Shown piece after piece: positions 1 through 8,429 of a DNA stretch of 64,000 nt. Position 1 is the stretch's first letter, and every line of letters begins with the position of its first letter. A program made the translations under genes and the position numbers. The DNA is from Marinibaculum pumilum (GTDB taxonomy: Bacteria; Pseudomonadota; Alphaproteobacteria; Ferrovibrionales; Ferrovibrionaceae). The notes under the pieces are model-generated. The model was not told the origin of the DNA. It worked only from the letters and a program-made list of their open reading frames with translations, and did no database searches. The stretch spans positions 62,001 through 126,000 of the forward strand of contig NZ_JBHRTR010000046.1 of assembly GCF_042646425.1 (NCBI RefSeq), in the 5' to 3' direction.

Positions 1-1167
1 GATCGCCAGCCCCTCGCCCTGCAGCAGGCCGGGCCCGAGGAATTCGCGCCAGTCGCTGTCGGTCAGGGTTTCCTGCCCGGCTGCCGCCTTGCCGATCCTG
101 TCGATGTACAGCGGCACCATCTCGACGCCGGGCTGAAACGACAGGTGCGTCATCAGCACCCCGACGAAGGCCGGGAAGTCCAGGGTTACGGGGATCGTGC
201 CGCCCGGCCCCGCCGGCGGCCCGCCGGACGGGCCGGGAGCCGCGTCCGGCGGCGGCACCACATGGACCAGCATCGGCTGCGCCTGCAGTTGCCCGCGCAG
301 GGCTTCGAAGCGGTCCTTCAGGTCGGGGAAGGCGGTATTGCAGGCCTCGTTCGCGGCGCAGTCGGCGAACAGCCGGTCCAGGATCCGCGCCCGGTCGTCG
401 AAGGTCTGCGGCTCGAAGGCGTCGCCCATGGTCATCGTCGAGTTCAGCACCAGGCTGCGGATCCCGTCGGGATCCTGACGGGCCGCCTCCAGCGCCAGCC
501 GGGTGCCATAGGAGGTGCCGACAAGGTTCCATCGCTCAATGTCCAGCGCCGCGCGCAGGGCCTTCAGGTCGCGCGCCGCCTGTTCGCTGTCGAACTGCGA
601 CACGTCGATGCCCTGCGCGGCATAGCCGCTGCGACAGGCGGCCAGCGCCGCGGCCACCTGGGTCGCATCCGTCGAGGCGCCGTCATTGGCCGGGTTCGCG
701 TCGATCACGTCATCGTCGATCCCGGCGCAGTCCAGCACCGGCTGCGACTGCCCGGTGCCGCGCATGTCGTAGAGGATGACGTCCCGCTGCGCGCGATCGG
801 CGGCCGTGCGGAACCACATCTCCTCCGCGAAGTCGCTCATCGCCTGGCCGGGTCCGCCGGCCAGGTGCACGATCGGGTCCGGCGCCGGCACCGCCGCATG
901 GGCGCGCAGGATGGCGAAGAACACCTCGTAGCTGCCGGCACCCGGCCGGTCGTGATCGGCCGGCACGGCAAGGCTGCCGCACTGCGCGGCCTCGCCGAAC
1001 GGAATCGGGAACGGGCAGGGCTGGGATTGCAGCGCCGGTGCGTCGGCCGCTGCCGGGGCCGGCGCGGCAAGCTCCAGGCCCAGACCCAGGCAGATCGCGA
1101 CGGCAGCCATGGCACCGGCCCGGAACGCTGCGCCGCATGGCGCGGCTGCGGAAATCGGACGTCGCAT
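1..1167 (-). CDS. secreted alpha/beta hydrolase, proline iminopeptidase/TAP-like (3' end missing)
   Basis: The frame runs from an ATG at 1167, preceded by a GGAGGAG ribosome site, to the left edge without a stop, so 389 codons are visible. An N-terminal hydrophobic stretch of about 35 residues ending in an Ala-rich segment looks like a signal peptide, so the enzyme is probably exported. The body matches the alpha/beta hydrolase fold of the prolyl aminopeptidase/TAP group: HLAGGPGQ (oxyanion region), LYDMRGTGQS, and the nucleophile elbow GTSYG, where Ser is the catalytic residue. The Asp and His of the triad lie beyond the edge or in the unclear last part. Expected activity is cleavage of peptides or esters outside the cytoplasm; the substrate is not predictable. 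It points away from metZ. Confidence 0.85.
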   Translation of the reverse strand, partial: MRRPISAAAPCGAAFRAGAMAAVAICLGLGLELAAPAPAAADAPALQSQPCPFPIPFGEAAQCGSLAVPADHDRPGAGSYEVFFAILRAHAAVPAPDPIVHLAGGPGQAMSDFAEEMWFRTAADRAQRDVILYDMRGTGQSQPVLDCAGIDDDVIDANPANDGASTDATQVAAALAACRSGYAAQGIDVSQFDSEQAARDLKALRAALDIERWNLVGTSYGTRLALEAARQDPDGIRSLVLNSTMTMGDAFEPQTFDDRARILDRLFADCAANEACNTAFPDLKDRFEALRGQLQAQPMLVHVVPPPDAAPGPSGGPPAGPGGTIPVTLDFPAFVGVLMTHLSFQPGVEMVPLYIDRIGKAAAGQETLTDSDWREFLGPGLLQGEGLAI

Positions 1168-1326
1168 TGGCGGCTCCTCCAGCCGGGGCCCGCTGCGCCA
1201 GCGGGCCCTTGTCAGACAGCCCCGTTATAGCGGTCCGTCGTCCCCGGGTCAGGGGGCGGGTCCGGCGCCGGCCCTGCAGGCGCGGCGCGCCGGGGTTGAC
1301 CCGGCGGCGTCAGGGGGCTAACCCTA

Positions 1327-1387
1327 GACGTACGTGGTGATTTGGGCCGGCCGGCTTGCGCGCCACGCTAAACAACGCGCTAAAAGG
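1327..1387 (+). promoter_or_regulatory. SAM-II riboswitch upstream of metZ
   Basis: The stretch contains the conserved SAM-II core: GTGGTGATTTG, then CCGGCTTGC, the pairing strand GCCACG, TAAACAA, and GCTAAA. These fit the H-type pseudoknot of the alphaproteobacterial metA/SAM-II aptamer, which binds S-adenosylmethionine. It lies about 125 bases before the metZ ATG, where this class is usually found, and is followed by a hairpin with eight Ts. This is motif matching by eye, not a covariance search. Confidence 0.88.
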
Positions 1388-1399
1388 CCGGGAGGAAAC

Positions 1400-1459
1400 C
1401 CCCGGGCTGAGCGCAATGCACTTTGGCGTGCACTGCCGTATCGTCCCGGGATTTTTTTT
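1400..1459 (+). terminator. likely riboswitch expression platform: intrinsic terminator
   Basis: After the SAM-II aptamer the leader carries CCCGGG at about 1401-1406 and again at 1445-1450. Between them is an inner stem, TGCAC with GTGCA, flanked by GCA/TGC. The structure ends in eight consecutive Ts (1452-1459). This is the layout of a transcription terminator that would stop metZ transcription when SAM is bound. A nearby competing pairing (CCGGG at 1388 with CCCGG at about 1401) could act as an alternative fold. The assignment of roles is inferred. Confidence 0.65.
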
Positions 1460-1513
1460 GCCCCTCCCGACCCGCAACTGCGTGACCGTGACCTGACGAA
1501 GGAGGGGATCATC

Positions 1514-2770
1514 ATGAGTGCCAGAGAACAGGACCTGCCGCAGGCCGAAGCGGCGGCGGCGAAGCCCAGTGGCGCGCCAGGTGCCGCTTCGGGTGCCGCC
1601 TGGCGGCCGGCCACCCGGCTGGTGCGCGGCGGCCTGCGCCGCAGCGAGTTCGGCGAGACGGCGGAGGCGCTGTTCCTGACCTCGGGCTTCCGCTACGACA
1701 GCGCGGAGGCGGCCGAGGCCCGCTTCAAGGGCGAGGCGGAGGGCTTCGTCTACAGCCGCTTCGGCAATCCCACCGTACGCACCTTCGAGGAGCGGCTGGC
1801 CCTGCTGGAAGGGGCGGAGGATGCCCGCGCGACGGCCTCCGGCATGGCGGCGGTGAATGCCGCCCTGATGTGCCAGCTGAAGGCCGGCGACCGGGTGGTG
1901 GCCGCCCGGGCCCTGTTCGGCTCCTGCCGCTACATCATCGAGGAGATCCTGCCGCGCTTCGGCGTCACCGCCGTGCTGGTCGACGGCGCCGACCTGGACC
2001 AGTGGCGGGACGCGCTGGCGGAGCCGACCAACCTGGTCTTCTTCGAGACCCCGGCGAACCCGACCCTCGACCTGGTCGATATCGCGGCGGTCTGCGACCT
2101 GGCCCATGCGGCCGGCGCCCGGGTGGTGGTGGACAATGTCTTCGCGACGCCGATCCTGCAGCGCCCGCTGGAGCTGGGCGCCGACATCACCGTCTATTCC
2201 GCCACCAAGCATATCGACGGCCAGGGCCGCTGCCTGGGCGGCGCGGTGCTGGGCGACCATGCCTTCATCAACGATGTCCTGACCCCCTATATGCGGCATA
2301 CCGGCCCGTCGATGAGCCCGTTCAACGCCTGGGTGCTGCAGAAAGGCCTGGAGACCCTGCCGCTGCGCTTCCGCCAGCATTGCGAGAGCGGCCACCGGGT
2401 CGCCCACTGGCTGCGGGCGGATCCGCGGGTCGGCCGGGTGATCTATCCGGGCTTCGCCGACTTCCCGCAGGCGGAGCTGGTCGGCCGGCAGATGTCCGGC
2501 TCCGGCGGTCCGATCGTCTCCTTCGAACTGGCGGAGGAGGGCAAGGCGCGGGTGTTCCGCTTCCTGAACGGCCTGCGCCTGGTCGACATCTCCAACAATC
2601 TTGGCGATTCCAAGTCGCTGATCACCCATCCGGCGACCACCACCCACCAGCGCCTGCCGCCGCAGGAACGCGCCCTGATGGGAATCAGCGACGGCCTGGT
2701 GCGGCTCAGCGTCGGGCTGGAGGATGTGGAGGACCTGCTGGAGGATCTCGACCGCGCACTCGCGGCCTGA
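1514..2770 (+). CDS. metZ: O-succinylhomoserine sulfhydrylase (PLP-dependent Cys/Met metabolism enzyme)
   Basis: MetZ joins O-succinylhomoserine and sulfide to give homocysteine, the direct-sulfhydrylation route to methionine, in the cytoplasm. The 418-residue protein has the Cys/Met-metabolism PLP family signature: YSRFGNPT near the start, TASGMAAVNAAL for phosphate binding, and SATKHIDGQGR with the PLP lysine at about Lys232. The ATG at 1514 is chosen because GGAGGGG precedes it at proper distance; the frame is open further upstream, but that part lies inside the riboswitch leader. The SAM-II element upstream strongly favours a methionine-biosynthetic role over cystathionine lyase or synthase. 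A long perfect hairpin follows the stop. Confidence 0.93.
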   Translation: MSAREQDLPQAEAAAAKPSGAPGAASGAAWRPATRLVRGGLRRSEFGETAEALFLTSGFRYDSAEAAEARFKGEAEGFVYSRFGNPTVRTFEERLALLEGAEDARATASGMAAVNAALMCQLKAGDRVVAARALFGSCRYIIEEILPRFGVTAVLVDGADLDQWRDALAEPTNLVFFETPANPTLDLVDIAAVCDLAHAAGARVVVDNVFATPILQRPLELGADITVYSATKHIDGQGRCLGGAVLGDHAFINDVLTPYMRHTGPSMSPFNAWVLQKGLETLPLRFRQHCESGHRVAHWLRADPRVGRVIYPGFADFPQAELVGRQMSGSGGPIVSFELAEEGKARVFRFLNGLRLVDISNNLGDSKSLITHPATTTHQRLPPQERALMGISDGLVRLSVGLEDVEDLLEDLDRALAA

Positions 2771-2780
2771 GCGAAGATCC

Positions 2781-2811
2781 GCCCTGCCGGCAGCCTGTCT
2801 GCCGGCAGGGC
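2781..2811 (+). terminator. perfect 13-bp hairpin after metZ
   Basis: Thirteen bases beginning GCCCTGCCGG pair perfectly with 2799-2811 across a 5-base loop, 10 bases after the metZ stop. No T tract follows, so it may be an mRNA-end stabiliser or a Rho-assisted end rather than a classical intrinsic terminator. Confidence 0.5.
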
Positions 2812-2973
2812 GCCGCTTCTGGACAATGCCCGGCAGGACCCTAATATCGGCGGAGCGGCGGCAGGCCCTTCGGGCAGGCGGTCGCATCGATACCTGCCGG
2901 CACCGGGTGTGCCGGCCAACGGCTGGCCCGGCCGGCGGCGCTGCGGCGATCCGGACGCGGGCCGGGAGGCGCC

Positions 2974-3366
2974 ATGTACGCGCAAAGCACCAACGGCATC
3001 ACGGTCACCGCCCGCCCGATCTATCTGGAGGAGCAGTCCTCGCCGGGCGAGCATCGCTATGTCTGGGCCTACCAGATCCGGATCGAGAACGGCAGCGACG
3101 ACACGGTCCAGCTGCTGACCAGGCACTGGCAGATCACCGATGCCAACGGCCGGGTGCAGGAGGTCCGCGGCGACGGCGTGGTGGGCGAGCAGCCGATCCT
3201 GGAGCCCGGCCAGACGTTCGAATATACCAGCGGCTGCCCGCTCTCGACGCCGTCCGGCTTCATGGTCGGCAGCTACGGCATGATGGCGGCCGATGGCGGG
3301 ATCTTCGACGTGGCGATCCCCGCCTTTTCGCTGGACAGCCCCCACGCCACCCTGAGCGTGAACTGA
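2974..3366 (+). CDS. apaG: ApaG family protein
   Basis: A 130-residue protein of the ApaG family (a fibronectin-III-like beta-sandwich; the family is linked to Co2+/Mg2+ efflux in enterobacteria, biochemical role still unclear). It shows the family pattern throughout: ITVTARPIYLEEQS, YQIRIENGS, LLTRHWQITDANG, VRGDGVVGEQP, LEPGQTFEYTSGCPL, and GSYGM near the end. Length is typical. It starts at ATG 2974 after GGGAGGCGCC. metZ lies about 200 bases upstream in the same direction, an arrangement also met in other alphaproteobacteria; the functional link is not known. Confidence 0.93.
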   Translation: MYAQSTNGITVTARPIYLEEQSSPGEHRYVWAYQIRIENGSDDTVQLLTRHWQITDANGRVQEVRGDGVVGEQPILEPGQTFEYTSGCPLSTPSGFMVGSYGMMAADGGIFDVAIPAFSLDSPHATLSVN

Positions 3367-3566
3367 TCCGAGGGCATCCGCATCGCCCGGGCGCCCGCCT
3401 CGGGTGAACCTCCTCACCTGCCGCGACGTACATATCGAAGCGGAGCCGCGATCATGCGGTTCCATGGTGCGGCAGGAAGCCGGCGACCGTCGGCCCGTGA
3501 CGAGACAATCAGAACCAGTGCTGTGCTGCGGGGAGCCGTCGGTGCGGCGTGACGAGAGGGACAGGA

Positions 3567-4190
3567 ATGAGCAATCCGGCAGCGATCATCGGCCAGGCGG
3601 AGGCGTCCGGCCGGCCCAGCCGCGAAGAGGCGGAAGAGGCGGTGCGGACCCTGATCCGGTGGGCCGGCGACGATCCGACCCGGGAAGGGCTGCTGGGCAC
3701 GCCGGATCGGGTGGTGCGGTCGTACGATGAATTCTTCGCCGGCTATGCCGAAGACCCGGTCGCCCTGCTGGAGCGCACCTTCGAGGAGGTCGAGGGCTAT
3801 GACGAGATGGTGCTCCTGCGCGACATCCGGCTGGAGAGCCATTGCGAGCACCACATGGTGCCGATCATCGGCAAGGTGCATATCGGCTACCTGCCCGACC
3901 GGCGGGTGGTCGGCATCTCGAAGCTGGCGCGGGTCGCGGAGGTCTATGCCAAGCGCCTGCAGATCCAGGAGAAGATGACGGCGCAGATCGCCAACACCCT
4001 GGACGAGGTGCTGCGGCCGCGCGGCGTCGGCGTGGTGATCGAGGCGGCGCACCAGTGCATGACCACCCGCGGCGTCCACAAGTCGGACGTCACCATGGTG
4101 ACCAGCCGCATGCTGGGCGCCTTCCGCGACGATCCGCGCACCCGCGCGGAGTTCATGTCGGTGATCGGCAGCCCGGTCAGCCATGTCTGA
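3567..4190 (+). CDS. folE: GTP cyclohydrolase I
   Basis: FolE converts GTP to 7,8-dihydroneopterin triphosphate, the first step to tetrahydrofolate (and queuosine in many bacteria). The 207-residue protein carries the zinc and catalytic motifs ESHCEHHMVPIIGK and HQCMTTRGVHK, plus SKLARVAEVYAKRLQIQE. ATG 3567 is used because AGGGACAGGA precedes it; a GTG at 3549 in the same frame is possible. It is flanked by apaG upstream and convergent murI downstream. A GC-rich hairpin (CCGGGG/CCCCGG, about 4196-4211) lies just past the stop, without a T run. Confidence 0.94.
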   Translation: MSNPAAIIGQAEASGRPSREEAEEAVRTLIRWAGDDPTREGLLGTPDRVVRSYDEFFAGYAEDPVALLERTFEEVEGYDEMVLLRDIRLESHCEHHMVPIIGKVHIGYLPDRRVVGISKLARVAEVYAKRLQIQEKMTAQIANTLDEVLRPRGVGVVIEAAHQCMTTRGVHKSDVTMVTSRMLGAFRDDPRTRAEFMSVIGSPVSHV

Positions 4191-4312
4191 CCGGGCCGGG
4201 GAACGCCCCGGGCGGATCCTCCCGGCGACCGTCATCGGGTGGCGGCGTACATGACTTGTGCTCGGGCGCCTCGGCGGCCGCGACCTCCTCCGCGATGCGG
4301 CCCTGCCGGCTG

Positions 4313-5191
4313 TCAGGCCAGCACGGCGGGCCGGAAGCCTGCGCCGGCCAGGAAATCCGGCAGCAGGGCGGCCAGCCGTTCGCCGACCAGGCCGCAGGCG
4401 CCGGTCGTGTGCAGCTGCGCATCGGCGTCGCCGGCGGCGCCGGCATAGTACGGGTGCCGCGCCAGGTAGTCGGCCAGGCTGGCCGCCACCAGGGCGGGCT
4501 GCGACAGGATCCGGCAGCCGGCCGGCAGGTGGCTGCGGAACACCGCCTCCACCAGCGGATAGTGGGTGCAACCCAGGATCACATGGTCGGGTGCGACACC
4601 CCCTGTCGCTGCCAGCAGGGCGTGGACATCGCGGCCGACAAGCCGATCGATCTCCGCCGCCGGCGCGCCGCGCTCGATGGCGCCGGCCAGGCCGGGGCAG
4701 GCCTGCTGCACGATGCGCATGCGCGGGCAGCGCTTGGCGATCTCCTCGCCATAGACGTCGGTCTGCACGGTACGGGTGGTGGCGAACACCGCGACCAGCC
4801 CCTCCCGCACGGCGCCGGCTTCGGTCGGAATTCCGATGCCCCAGGGTGTCAGGGTCGCCGCCTCCACCGTCGGCGCGACGATGCCCAGGATGTTGCAGCC
4901 GCGGGCGCGCCAGCCGCTCTGCGGCAGCCAGTGCTGCTGCAGGTGGCGCAGCGCCACGGCGGTGGCGGTGTTGCAGGCCAGGACCACCAGCCGTGCGTCC
5001 TGGCGGAACAGCCAGTCGGCCGCCGCCGCGGTCAGCGCCAGCACCTCGGCCGACGGCCGGTCGCCATAGGGGGCGTTGGCGTGGTCGCCCAGATAGATGA
5101 AGCGCCGGTCCGGCAGGCGCGCGCGCAGCGCCCGCAGGATGGTGAGGCCGCCATGGCCTGAATCGAAGCAGCCGATCATCGGCGCGGGCAT
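4313..5191 (-). CDS. murI: glutamate racemase
   Basis: MurI interconverts L- and D-glutamate to supply D-Glu for peptidoglycan. The protein opens with MPAPMIGCFDSGHGGL (substrate-loop Asp-Ser) and carries both catalytic cysteines in ACNTAT and LGCTHYPL, the hallmark of cofactor-independent Asp/Glu racemases. GDHANAPYGDR is the usual third motif. The start is uncertain: ATGs at 5221, 5191 and 5179 and a TTG at 5266 overlapping the upstream stop are all in frame, with no strong ribosome site; 5191 gives the usual N-terminus (292 residues). It follows the unknown gene at 5263-6246 on the same strand and is convergent with folE. Confidence 0.92.
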   Translation of the reverse strand: MPAPMIGCFDSGHGGLTILRALRARLPDRRFIYLGDHANAPYGDRPSAEVLALTAAAADWLFRQDARLVVLACNTATAVALRHLQQHWLPQSGWRARGCNILGIVAPTVEAATLTPWGIGIPTEAGAVREGLVAVFATTRTVQTDVYGEEIAKRCPRMRIVQQACPGLAGAIERGAPAAEIDRLVGRDVHALLAATGGVAPDHVILGCTHYPLVEAVFRSHLPAGCRILSQPALVAASLADYLARHPYYAGAAGDADAQLHTTGACGLVGERLAALLPDFLAGAGFRPAVLA

Positions 5192-5262
5192 TCCAGGGCG
5201 GGCGCGCGGGCTGCGCGCCATGGTTGCGAAGGACACCAGAAGGCGGCGATTCACCCCCGCTG

Positions 5263-6246
5263 TCAATCCGCCGCGGCCGACGCGGCCGGCATCGCGGTGA
5301 AGGCATAGGCCGCAGTGATGCCGGCCAGCTGCCGGCTGGCATGCAGCGCGCCCCGCACGGCCCGGTCCGCCCGGCCGTCATCGAGCGGCCAGCCGGCGGC
5401 GCGTCCCTGCCGGCAGGCGGCCAGCGCGGCCTCACGTCCGGCCTGCGGCGAGACCGGCACCGCCAGACCCGCCGCCGCCAGGCGGCCGGCCAGCAGGTCG
5501 AACAGGCCGTGCGCCAGCGGCGCGGCGGCAAGCAGCGCCTCCGACGGGGCGAAGGCGCCGGCCCGGCACAGGGCCACCATGTAGTAGGTCGGCGCGTCCA
5601 GCTGCACCCCGCTGCCCGGATAGATGGTCACCGCCGGGACCCAGGGCGCCAGCTCCGGCAGCAGATGGTTGGGCAGCACCCGTGCGTCCCAGTAGCGGCG
5701 GGCGACCGTGGCATAATGCGCGAAGTCGCGCACCGGCCGGAAATCCGCCTCGGCCAGCGGCTTGATCTCCACCTTCGGCTTGGCGGCGATCACGGTGTCG
5801 TTGGCGATATCGACATAGTAGGTGCCGACCAGGAAGGCGTTCTGGAAATAGGCGCCGCGCAGGTCGCCCCAGACCTGACGCATGGTGCCGCCGGCGGCGA
5901 GGAAAGCGTGCAGCGCGTCGCGGCCCCGCCGCGCGGGACCCTCCGGCGGTGCCATTCCGTTCAGGCCGCGCAGCGCCAGCTTTGCCGCGCGGGAAATCTC
6001 CAGGCACTGCCCCAGCGGATAGCTCTTGCCGAAGCTGACCGGCTTCGCCGCCCGCAATCGCGGGTCCAGTTCCGCCCGCAGCCACAGGAAGAACCGCTCC
6101 AGCGCCGCCAGCTCCGGCGCCAGGCAGGCTGCCGACAGCGCCGCCTGTCGTGGCCAGTCGCGGACCACCGGCTCGTTCGGCAGCGGCGGCCGTTCTTCGG
6201 GGCGGGCCGGCAGCAGCACCGGCGACAGGGATGGCTGGATGTTCAC
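5263..6246 (-). CDS. conserved-looking hypothetical protein
   Basis: A 327-residue cytoplasmic-looking protein that I do not recognise. It has no signal peptide or clear transmembrane segment, an Ala/Leu-rich helical composition, and distinctive blocks PVSFGKSYPLGQCLEIS (middle) and NDTVIAAKPKVEIKPL. The GTG at 6246 is the first start, with no convincing ribosome site, so the true start may be internal. Its stop overlaps a possible TTG start of murI, which suggests co-transcription with murI and, further upstream, the GntR gene. Codon use fits a real gene, since the third positions are strongly G/C. No function is proposed. Confidence 0.7.
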   Translation of the reverse strand: MNIQPSLSPVLLPARPEERPPLPNEPVVRDWPRQAALSAACLAPELAALERFFLWLRAELDPRLRAAKPVSFGKSYPLGQCLEISRAAKLALRGLNGMAPPEGPARRGRDALHAFLAAGGTMRQVWGDLRGAYFQNAFLVGTYYVDIANDTVIAAKPKVEIKPLAEADFRPVRDFAHYATVARRYWDARVLPNHLLPELAPWVPAVTIYPGSGVQLDAPTYYMVALCRAGAFAPSEALLAAAPLAHGLFDLLAGRLAAAGLAVPVSPQAGREAALAACRQGRAAGWPLDDGRADRAVRGALHASRQLAGITAAYAFTAMPAASAAAD

Positions 6247-6347
6247 TCAGGCGTCTCGCGAAGCGCGGCACGTGGCAGGGGCTTCCTGCGCTCTACGCGC
6301 AGTTTCGCGGCAGGGCAATCCATCCGATGGGGGGATGGCCGGCCCGT

Positions 6348-7427
6348 TCATCCCGCAGGGAGCGCTTCCAGGTAGGGCAGCGGGTCGGGGCGGAATCGCT
6401 TCACGACATCCTCGACCCGTGCGACCGCCCGGTCGCGGCTGACCTCCAGGTGGCGGGCCAGCGCCGATCCGGCGGCCTGCGCGCGGCCCTTCTGCAGGCG
6501 GTCGACGACCTCCAGATGCTCCGGCAGGAACGGTTCGGTGTCGAAGATCCTGGGCGTCCAGCGGTACAGGAAGCGGTGCGCGATCAGCAGCGACTGCGGC
6601 AGGGTGATCGCCTGCATCAGCGCCCGGTTGCCGCAGCGGGCCAGCAGCTCGACATGCAGTTCCTGCTCCAGCGCGTCCAGCACCGGGCCGTCGATCTCCC
6701 GTGCATGGGCGATCGCCGCCTCCAGGTTCCGCCGCATCCGGGCCAGCAGTTCCGGCGGCGCCCGGCCGGCGGCGCGCTCCAGGGCCGGCGGCTCCAGCAG
6801 CGCGCGCAGCTCGTACAGCTCGCCGATATGGTCCGGCGTCAGGGCCGGGGCGAACCAGCGCGCCCGCTCGTCCTTGCGCACCAGGCCGCGCTGCTGCAGG
6901 CGGGCGACGACATCGCGGGCGACGGTGCGGCTGACCCCGTAGTGGCGGGCCAGCTCCGCCTCGTTGACCCGCCAGGCGGCGAAGGAGATGCGGGCGATGA
7001 TCTGGTCCTCGACCTCGGCATAGATCCGCTCCCAGCTGGCCGCGGATTGCAGGCGGAGATCCTCCGCCGGCGCTGCCGGCGCCTGCGCCGTCGCCCGGCG
7101 GGCCCCGGCGGCAGGCGGTTGGGAGCGGACCGTGAAGCCGCGGCCGCGGGATTTCTCCACCAGGCCGGCACGGGCCAGCTCCGCCAGCGCCTGGCGGGCG
7201 GGCGCCCGGCTGATGCCGAACTGCGCGGCGATGCCGGATTCCATCAGGCGGCTGCCGGCGGGCAGCTGGCCGGCGGCGATCTGTTCGGCCAGGATCTCGT
7301 AGGCGCGCTGGTACAGGCGCGGCGCGGTGCCGGAGATCCGGCCTGCGCCGCTGCGGCCGCCCGGCCGTCCCCCGGTGCCGCTGCCGGTGCCGGTTCTGCC
7401 GCCCTTTCGGGAAGGTCCGTCCGGCAT
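6348..7427 (-). CDS. GntR/FadR-type regulator with two winged-helix domains plus FCD domain
   Basis: A 359-residue regulator. After a basic, Gly-rich 37-residue leader there is a GntR winged helix (about residues 38-102, with LPAGSRLMESGIAAQFGISR). A 25-residue linker leads to a second, more divergent winged helix (about 128-195, VNEAELARHYGVSRTVARD), then an all-helical FCD ligand-binding domain (about 200-345). Ordinary FadR-subfamily members have a single winged helix and about 230 residues, so the duplication is unusual. Its gene follows an SDR gene by 19 bases and is divergent to an SDR/Ldh_2/TRAP operon, which it probably controls in response to that pathway's substrate. The GTGTACAC palindrome at 8354 is a candidate site. 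Confidence 0.88.
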   Translation of the reverse strand: MPDGPSRKGGRTGTGSGTGGRPGGRSGAGRISGTAPRLYQRAYEILAEQIAAGQLPAGSRLMESGIAAQFGISRAPARQALAELARAGLVEKSRGRGFTVRSQPPAAGARRATAQAPAAPAEDLRLQSAASWERIYAEVEDQIIARISFAAWRVNEAELARHYGVSRTVARDVVARLQQRGLVRKDERARWFAPALTPDHIGELYELRALLEPPALERAAGRAPPELLARMRRNLEAAIAHAREIDGPVLDALEQELHVELLARCGNRALMQAITLPQSLLIAHRFLYRWTPRIFDTEPFLPEHLEVVDRLQKGRAQAAGSALARHLEVSRDRAVARVEDVVKRFRPDPLPYLEALPAG

Positions 7428-7446
7428 CTTTCCGCCGTCCCTGCTG

Positions 7447-8247
7447 TCAGATTCCGGAAGCGAGATAGCCGCCGTCCACCCGCAGGGTGGCGCCGTTCAC
7501 GAAGGCGGCGGCATCGGAAGCCAGGAAGATAGCGGCGCCCACCAGCTCGGACAATTCGCCCATCCGGCGCATGGCGCTGCGGCGCCGTGCCTCCGCCTTG
7601 CGCGCCTCCGGCATCCGCTCGCGGTTCAGTTCGGTCATGAAGAAGCCGGGCGCGATGGCGTTCACCCGCACCCCGCCCTCGCCCCACTCCGCGGCCAGGC
7701 TCTGGGTGATGCCGGCCACCCCCCACTTGCTGGCGCTGTAGGCGGCGGCATTGGCCCAGCCGGTATGGGCGGCCAGCGAGGTGATGTTGACGATGCGGCC
7801 GTCGCCGCGCGCCAGCATGCCGGGCGCGAAGGCGGTGCAGGCGAAGAAGACGCTCTTCAGGTTGGTGTCCAGGATGGTGTCGTATTCCGCCTCGCTCAGT
7901 TCCAGCGCCGGCTTGATCGCGGTGGTGCCCTGGCAGTTCACCAGGATGTCGGGCGTGCCGTGGTCCGCCGCCACAGTGGCGGCCAGCTCCGCCAGCGCGC
8001 CGCTGGCACGGGCATCGGCGGGATAGGCGAGCCGCGGGCCGTCGCCGGCGCTCCCGTCCGCCGGGCCGGCGGCGGCGCGCAGCTCCTCCGCCACCGCCAG
8101 CAGGCGCTCCGCCCGGCGCCCGGCCAGCAGCACCTTCGCCCCGGCGCGGCGATAGCCCAGCGCGATCTCCCGTCCAATGCCGCTGCCGCCGCCGATCACC
8201 AGCGCGCTGCGGCCCTGCAGCGAAAAGCCTTCCGTTGCGGCGTTCAT
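7447..8247 (-). CDS. SDR family oxidoreductase
   Basis: A 266-residue classical short-chain dehydrogenase with the cofactor motif GGGSGIG (residues 19-25), NCQG in place of NNAG, Asn129, Ser157, Tyr170 and Lys174 (YSASK) and a C-terminal VDGG. It should oxidise or reduce a hydroxy/keto group with NAD(P). ATG 8247 is supported by GGGGGAGAGGC just upstream; the longer open frame is not used. The gene is the first of a unit with the GntR regulator and is divergent to a second SDR, so both probably act on the substrate imported by the TRAP system. It resembles gluconate 5-dehydrogenase-like enzymes in general pattern, but substrate assignment would be a guess. Confidence 0.9.
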   Translation of the reverse strand: MNAATEGFSLQGRSALVIGGGSGIGREIALGYRRAGAKVLLAGRRAERLLAVAEELRAAAGPADGSAGDGPRLAYPADARASGALAELAATVAADHGTPDILVNCQGTTAIKPALELSEAEYDTILDTNLKSVFFACTAFAPGMLARGDGRIVNITSLAAHTGWANAAAYSASKWGVAGITQSLAAEWGEGGVRVNAIAPGFFMTELNRERMPEARKAEARRRSAMRRMGELSELVGAAIFLASDAAAFVNGATLRVDGGYLASGI

Positions 8248-8350
8248 GCCTCTCCCCCGTCCCGTTCCCCGGCGCCCCGCCCATCCTGCCGGCTGGCGCG
8301 TCGCGGTGCCATGCAGGCTGCCGGCCTCTTGCCACCTGCACCTCAGATGG

Positions 8351-8363
8351 ATAGTGTACACAA
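8351..8363. promoter_or_regulatory. candidate GntR operator
   Basis: An eight-base perfect palindrome GTGTACAC (8354-8361) sits in the 182-base divergent region between the SDR-GntR unit and the SDR-Ldh-TRAP operon. FadR-subfamily regulators with FCD domains commonly bind short palindromes of the GT-N-AC type. Binding by the regulator at 6348-7427 is inferred from position and shape only. Confidence 0.45.
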
Positions 8364-8429
8364 AAGCCGTTTTGGCAGGAACGACAGGCTGCATGGACGG
8401 CCTGCGGCAGTGGGAGGAAGGCGCCGGAC

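Noticed and set aside
2781..2811. A proper intrinsic terminator for metZ
   Set aside because: The stem is perfect but no T tract follows, so I list it only as a hairpin with a doubtful role.
1310..2887. Long minus-strand open frame opposite metZ (over 500 codons)
   Set aside because: It lies entirely opposite metZ, has no ribosome site, and its composition (runs of Arg, Gly, Gln, His) is typical of antisense frames in GC-rich DNA.
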